From Caldifarciminota bacterium (GTDB taxonomy: Bacteria > Hydrothermota > Tepidihabitantia > Tepidihabitantales > Tepidihabitantaceae): DNA of 5,786 nucleotides. The notes under the pieces are model-generated. The model saw nothing but the letters and a program-made list of their open reading frames with translations. It made no database searches and was not told where the DNA came from. The stretch spans positions 1 through 5,786 of the forward strand of contig JAFGRF010000152.1 of NCBI GenBank assembly GCA_016935295.1, read 5' to 3'. Shown here piece by piece: positions 3,747-5,786 of this stretch. The position numbers were made by a program, and so were the translations under genes. Position 1 is the first letter of the stretch, and each line of letters starts with the position of its first letter.

Positions 3747-5786
3747 TTGGATAGTCATACGCTTGAGGTCCTGGGTTTCACGCGCGTGCGTGAGATCCTG
3801 GCCGGGTTTTGCTCGACCGACATGGGCCGTGAGTGCGCCCTGGCGCTCGAGCCGGCATCGGACGGTCGGCAGGTCGCGGCCGAGTTGGGCCGGCTGGATG
3901 AGGTCGTGCGCCTCGGCAACGAGCCGCCGCTCTTCGAGGTGAAGGACGTACGGGCGCTGCTCGAGCAGTTGCGCGCGTTCGGACTGCTTTCCGGTGAGGA
4001 GCTGTTGCGCGTCAGGCTTGCTTGCACCGGCATCAGGAAGTGCCGGGAGTTCTTCCAGGAGTCGGGAGTCGGCAATCGGGAATCGGGAGCCGGGAGCGGA
4101 GGCCGCATTCTGCCGTTGGTGCAAGAACTGGTGCCGCAGCCGGCGCTCGAACGCGGGATTGATGAAGCGATCGACGAGTCGGCCGCGGTCCGGGACTCGG
4201 CAACGCCGGAGCTCGCCGACATCAGGCGCCGGCTCAGGAGTCTGCGCAACGCGCTGGTCAGGAAACTCGAACGCATGGCAGCCGACAATCCGGACCGGTT
4301 CGGCGGCATCCCCACTGTGAGGGGCGGACGGTTCGTACTCCCGCTGCGGCTTGAGCATCGGGCCTCAATACCCGGCGTGGTTCACGGCAGTTCGGGCAGC
4401 GGTCAGACGCTGTTCGTGGAGCCGCTGGCGTTCGTCTCGGACGGCAATGAGCTGCAGGAGCTGCAGGATGCCGAGGCCGAAGAGGTGGCGAGGATCCTGC
4501 GCAGCTTGTCGCTTCTGGTTGCCCGACACGTGCCGGAGTTGACTTCTGCCATGCTCGTGGTCGGCGCGCTGGACCTGCTGGTCGCCAAGCGCCGGTTCGC
4601 ATCAAGGTTCGACTGCCGCAGGCCTGACCTTGCCGGCGATGGCGGGATCGAGCTGGTCAAGGCCAGGCACCCGCTACTCGTGCAGCGGAAGGTGGATGTG
4701 GTGCCGCTCGATATACGGTTCCCGGATAGGGCGCAGGTCGTGCTCATCTCCGGGCCGAATGCGGGCGGCAAGACCGTGGTGTTGAAGACGGTCGGGCTGC
4801 TGTCGCTGATGCTCAACGCCGGGATGTACGTACCGGCGGCGAGCGGGACTCGGCTGCCGCTGTTCAGGCGGGTCTTCGCGGACATCGGCGACGAGCAGTC
4901 ACTCGATTCCGACCTGTCGTCTTTCACCGCACACGTGGGCAGACTGAAGGAGATTCTGGACAAGGCCGATGCCGAGAGTCTGGTGTTGATCGATGAGATC
5001 GGCTCCTCTACCGCGCCGGAGGAGGGTGCAGCTTTGGCGGTCGCGGTGCTGGAAGCGCTGCGCGACCGCGGCGTGAAGAGCCTGGTGACGACCCATTTCG
5101 GCGCGCTGAAGATGTTCGCGCAGGACGAACCGGGTATGGCCAATGCTGCGATGGAGTGGGGACGGCAGGAGAGTCCAGAGTCCGGAGTCCAGAGTCCGGA
5201 GTTACGGAGTGGGCCGACGTATCGGCTGAAGATGGGATTCCCGGGCGAGTCGAGCGCATTCGAGATTGCGGCCGGCGCCGGTCTGCCGGCAACGGTTATT
5301 GAGCGGGCCAGGGCCAGAATCGGCCGGGAGTGGCTGGACATGGGCGCCAAACTCAAGGCCCTGGATGAGGAACTCCACCGGGCAAAGGTGGCGCGGTCAG
5401 TAGCCGAGACCGAGCAACGGCAGGCGGCGAGTCTGCGTCAGGAGTACGACTCGCGACTACGCGAGGCGAAAGCCGAGGCAAAGGCTGGAGCCGAGCGGCT
5501 GCGAGCCGAGCAGGATAGATTCCTGAGAGAGAAGCGGCGCGAGATCGAGAACCTGGTCAGGGAGATTCGTGAACAGAAAGCCAGCCACGAGAGTGTGGTG
5601 GCGGCAAAGCAGAAAGTCGAGCGGGCGCTGGTTGAGGTAAGCGTTGAGCCGGAAGAACCGGAACTGCCGGGTTCGGTGCCGGACGATCTGAAGCCGGGGG
5701 ACCATGTCGAGTCGCACACTTTCCGGCGGCAGGGCGAGGTCATTGACGTCAGAGACACACGTGCCACCGTGGCCTTCGGCCAGATA
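3747..5786 (+). CDS. mutS2: MutS2 family ATPase (Smr-type endonuclease/ribosome-rescue factor), 3'-truncated by window edge
   Basis: MutS2 proteins form clamp-like ATPase dimers; they are described as anti-recombination endonucleases and, in B. subtilis, as factors acting on collided ribosomes. The 680 visible residues start at TTG 3747. The N-terminus (THTLEVLGF-like, here HTLEVLGFTRVREILAGFCS) and the region RFVLPLRLEHRASIPGVVHG..SGQTLFVEP are typical of MutS2 rather than MutS, and there is no mismatch-recognition domain. The ATPase domain has Walker A GPNAGGKT (336-343), Walker B LVLIDE (Asp416, Glu417) and TTH with His450. A charged coiled coil spans about 529-632, followed by a KOW-like segment from about 646 (GDHVESHTFRRQGEVIDV) running off the window. 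The Smr domain should lie beyond it; the family is usually near 780 residues. Two heptamer-encoded insertions sit at residues 105-118 and 475-485. Walker B continues as GSSTAP rather than the common GxGTDP. Confidence 0.95.
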   Translation, partial: MDSHTLEVLGFTRVREILAGFCSTDMGRECALALEPASDGRQVAAELGRLDEVVRLGNEPPLFEVKDVRALLEQLRAFGLLSGEELLRVRLACTGIRKCREFFQESGVGNRESGAGSGGRILPLVQELVPQPALERGIDEAIDESAAVRDSATPELADIRRRLRSLRNALVRKLERMAADNPDRFGGIPTVRGGRFVLPLRLEHRASIPGVVHGSSGSGQTLFVEPLAFVSDGNELQELQDAEAEEVARILRSLSLLVARHVPELTSAMLVVGALDLLVAKRRFASRFDCRRPDLAGDGGIELVKARHPLLVQRKVDVVPLDIRFPDRAQVVLISGPNAGGKTVVLKTVGLLSLMLNAGMYVPAASGTRLPLFRRVFADIGDEQSLDSDLSSFTAHVGRLKEILDKADAESLVLIDEIGSSTAPEEGAALAVAVLEALRDRGVKSLVTTHFGALKMFAQDEPGMANAAMEWGRQESPESGVQSPELRSGPTYRLKMGFPGESSAFEIAAGAGLPATVIERARARIGREWLDMGAKLKALDEELHRAKVARSVAETEQRQAASLRQEYDSRLREAKAEAKAGAERLRAEQDRFLREKRREIENLVREIREQKASHESVVAAKQKVERALVEVSVEPEEPELPGSVPDDLKPGDHVESHTFRRQGEVIDVRDTRATVAFGQI
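4057..4097 (+). repeat. Heptameric repeat translated inside mutS2, insertion 1
   Basis: After a partial unit AGGAGT come five 7-bp units: CGGGAGT, CGGCAAT, CGGGAAT, CGGGAGC, CGGGAGC. Read in frame they give ESGVGNR-ESGAGSG (residues 105-118), a 7-residue protein period that reflects three heptamers. It falls between the helix ending KCREFF and the helix starting RILPLVQELV, where other MutS2 proteins have a short linker. Confidence 0.8.
5171..5198 (+). repeat. Heptameric repeat translated inside mutS2, insertion 2
   Basis: Four 7-bp units alternate GAGTCCA and GAGTCCG, making two exact copies of a 14-mer, followed by a decayed unit GAGTTAC. The product is ESPESGVQSPE (residues 475-485) in the ATPase domain. 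It lies between NAAMEWG and GPTYRLKMG, the place where relatives have a short hairpin turn of the FDxxTLxPTYRL kind. Confidence 0.85.

Noticed and set aside
3384..4358. Minus-strand open frame of 324 codons across rpsU and the start of mutS2
   Set aside because: Its translation shows no recognisable domain, is rich in Arg/Pro/Leu as expected of antisense GC-rich coding DNA, and lies opposite two genes with clear family motifs.
4057..5198. CRISPR array suggested by the recurring short repeats
   Set aside because: Units are only 7 bp, directly adjacent with no unique spacers, and are translated within mutS2.
4403..5356. Minus-strand open frame of 317 codons opposite the mutS2 ATPase domain
   Set aside because: Ser/Thr-rich low-complexity translation mirroring the mutS2 codon pattern; the + strand carries intact Walker A and B motifs there.

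Overview
The window is GC-rich bacterial DNA with five protein genes, all on the + strand: the 3' part of dnaK, then complete dnaJ, rsmE and rpsU, and the 5' part of mutS2. The first and last genes are cut by the window edges. The set is housekeeping (protein folding, 16S rRNA methylation, a small-subunit ribosomal protein, and a MutS-family ATPase linked to ribosome rescue and recombination control). The order resembles the Firmicutes-type heat-shock cluster (dnaK-dnaJ-prmA-rsmE, with rpsU a little further on) but lacks prmA. With the GC richness and the abundance of short tandem repeats, this suggests an uncultured bacterium outside the model phyla. A candidate phylum of the WOR-3 kind is a guess only; the sequence does not fix the taxon.

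Layout. 1-1275 is dnaK, entered inside its nucleotide-binding domain. 1276-1424 has no gene but contains a long hairpin (1312-1349). dnaJ (1425-2558) is a full type I co-chaperone. rsmE (2555-3367) overlaps the dnaJ stop by four bases (GTGA) and has a good ribosome-binding site, so the two are probably co-translated. An AT-richer gap (3368-3455) leads to a perfect Shine-Dalgarno and rpsU (3456-3650). A 12-bp stem hairpin follows rpsU at once. mutS2 starts at TTG 3747 behind GGAG and runs off the end at 5786; its Smr domain is expected beyond the edge.

The genes would act together in proteostasis and ribosome function. DnaJ delivers substrates to DnaK and stimulates its ATPase. RsmE methylates 16S rRNA in the 30S subunit that also contains S21. 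MutS2 in Bacillus subtilis acts on collided ribosomes.

The most unusual content is a set of degenerate 7-bp tandem repeats. They occur at the start of rsmE, between rpsU and mutS2, and twice inside mutS2, where they are translated in frame as ESG/ESP-type peptides. They look like a dispersed heptamer repeat family invading both spacers and surface loops of essential-type genes. I found no wholly new multi-gene system, CRISPR array, tRNA, rRNA or insertion sequence.
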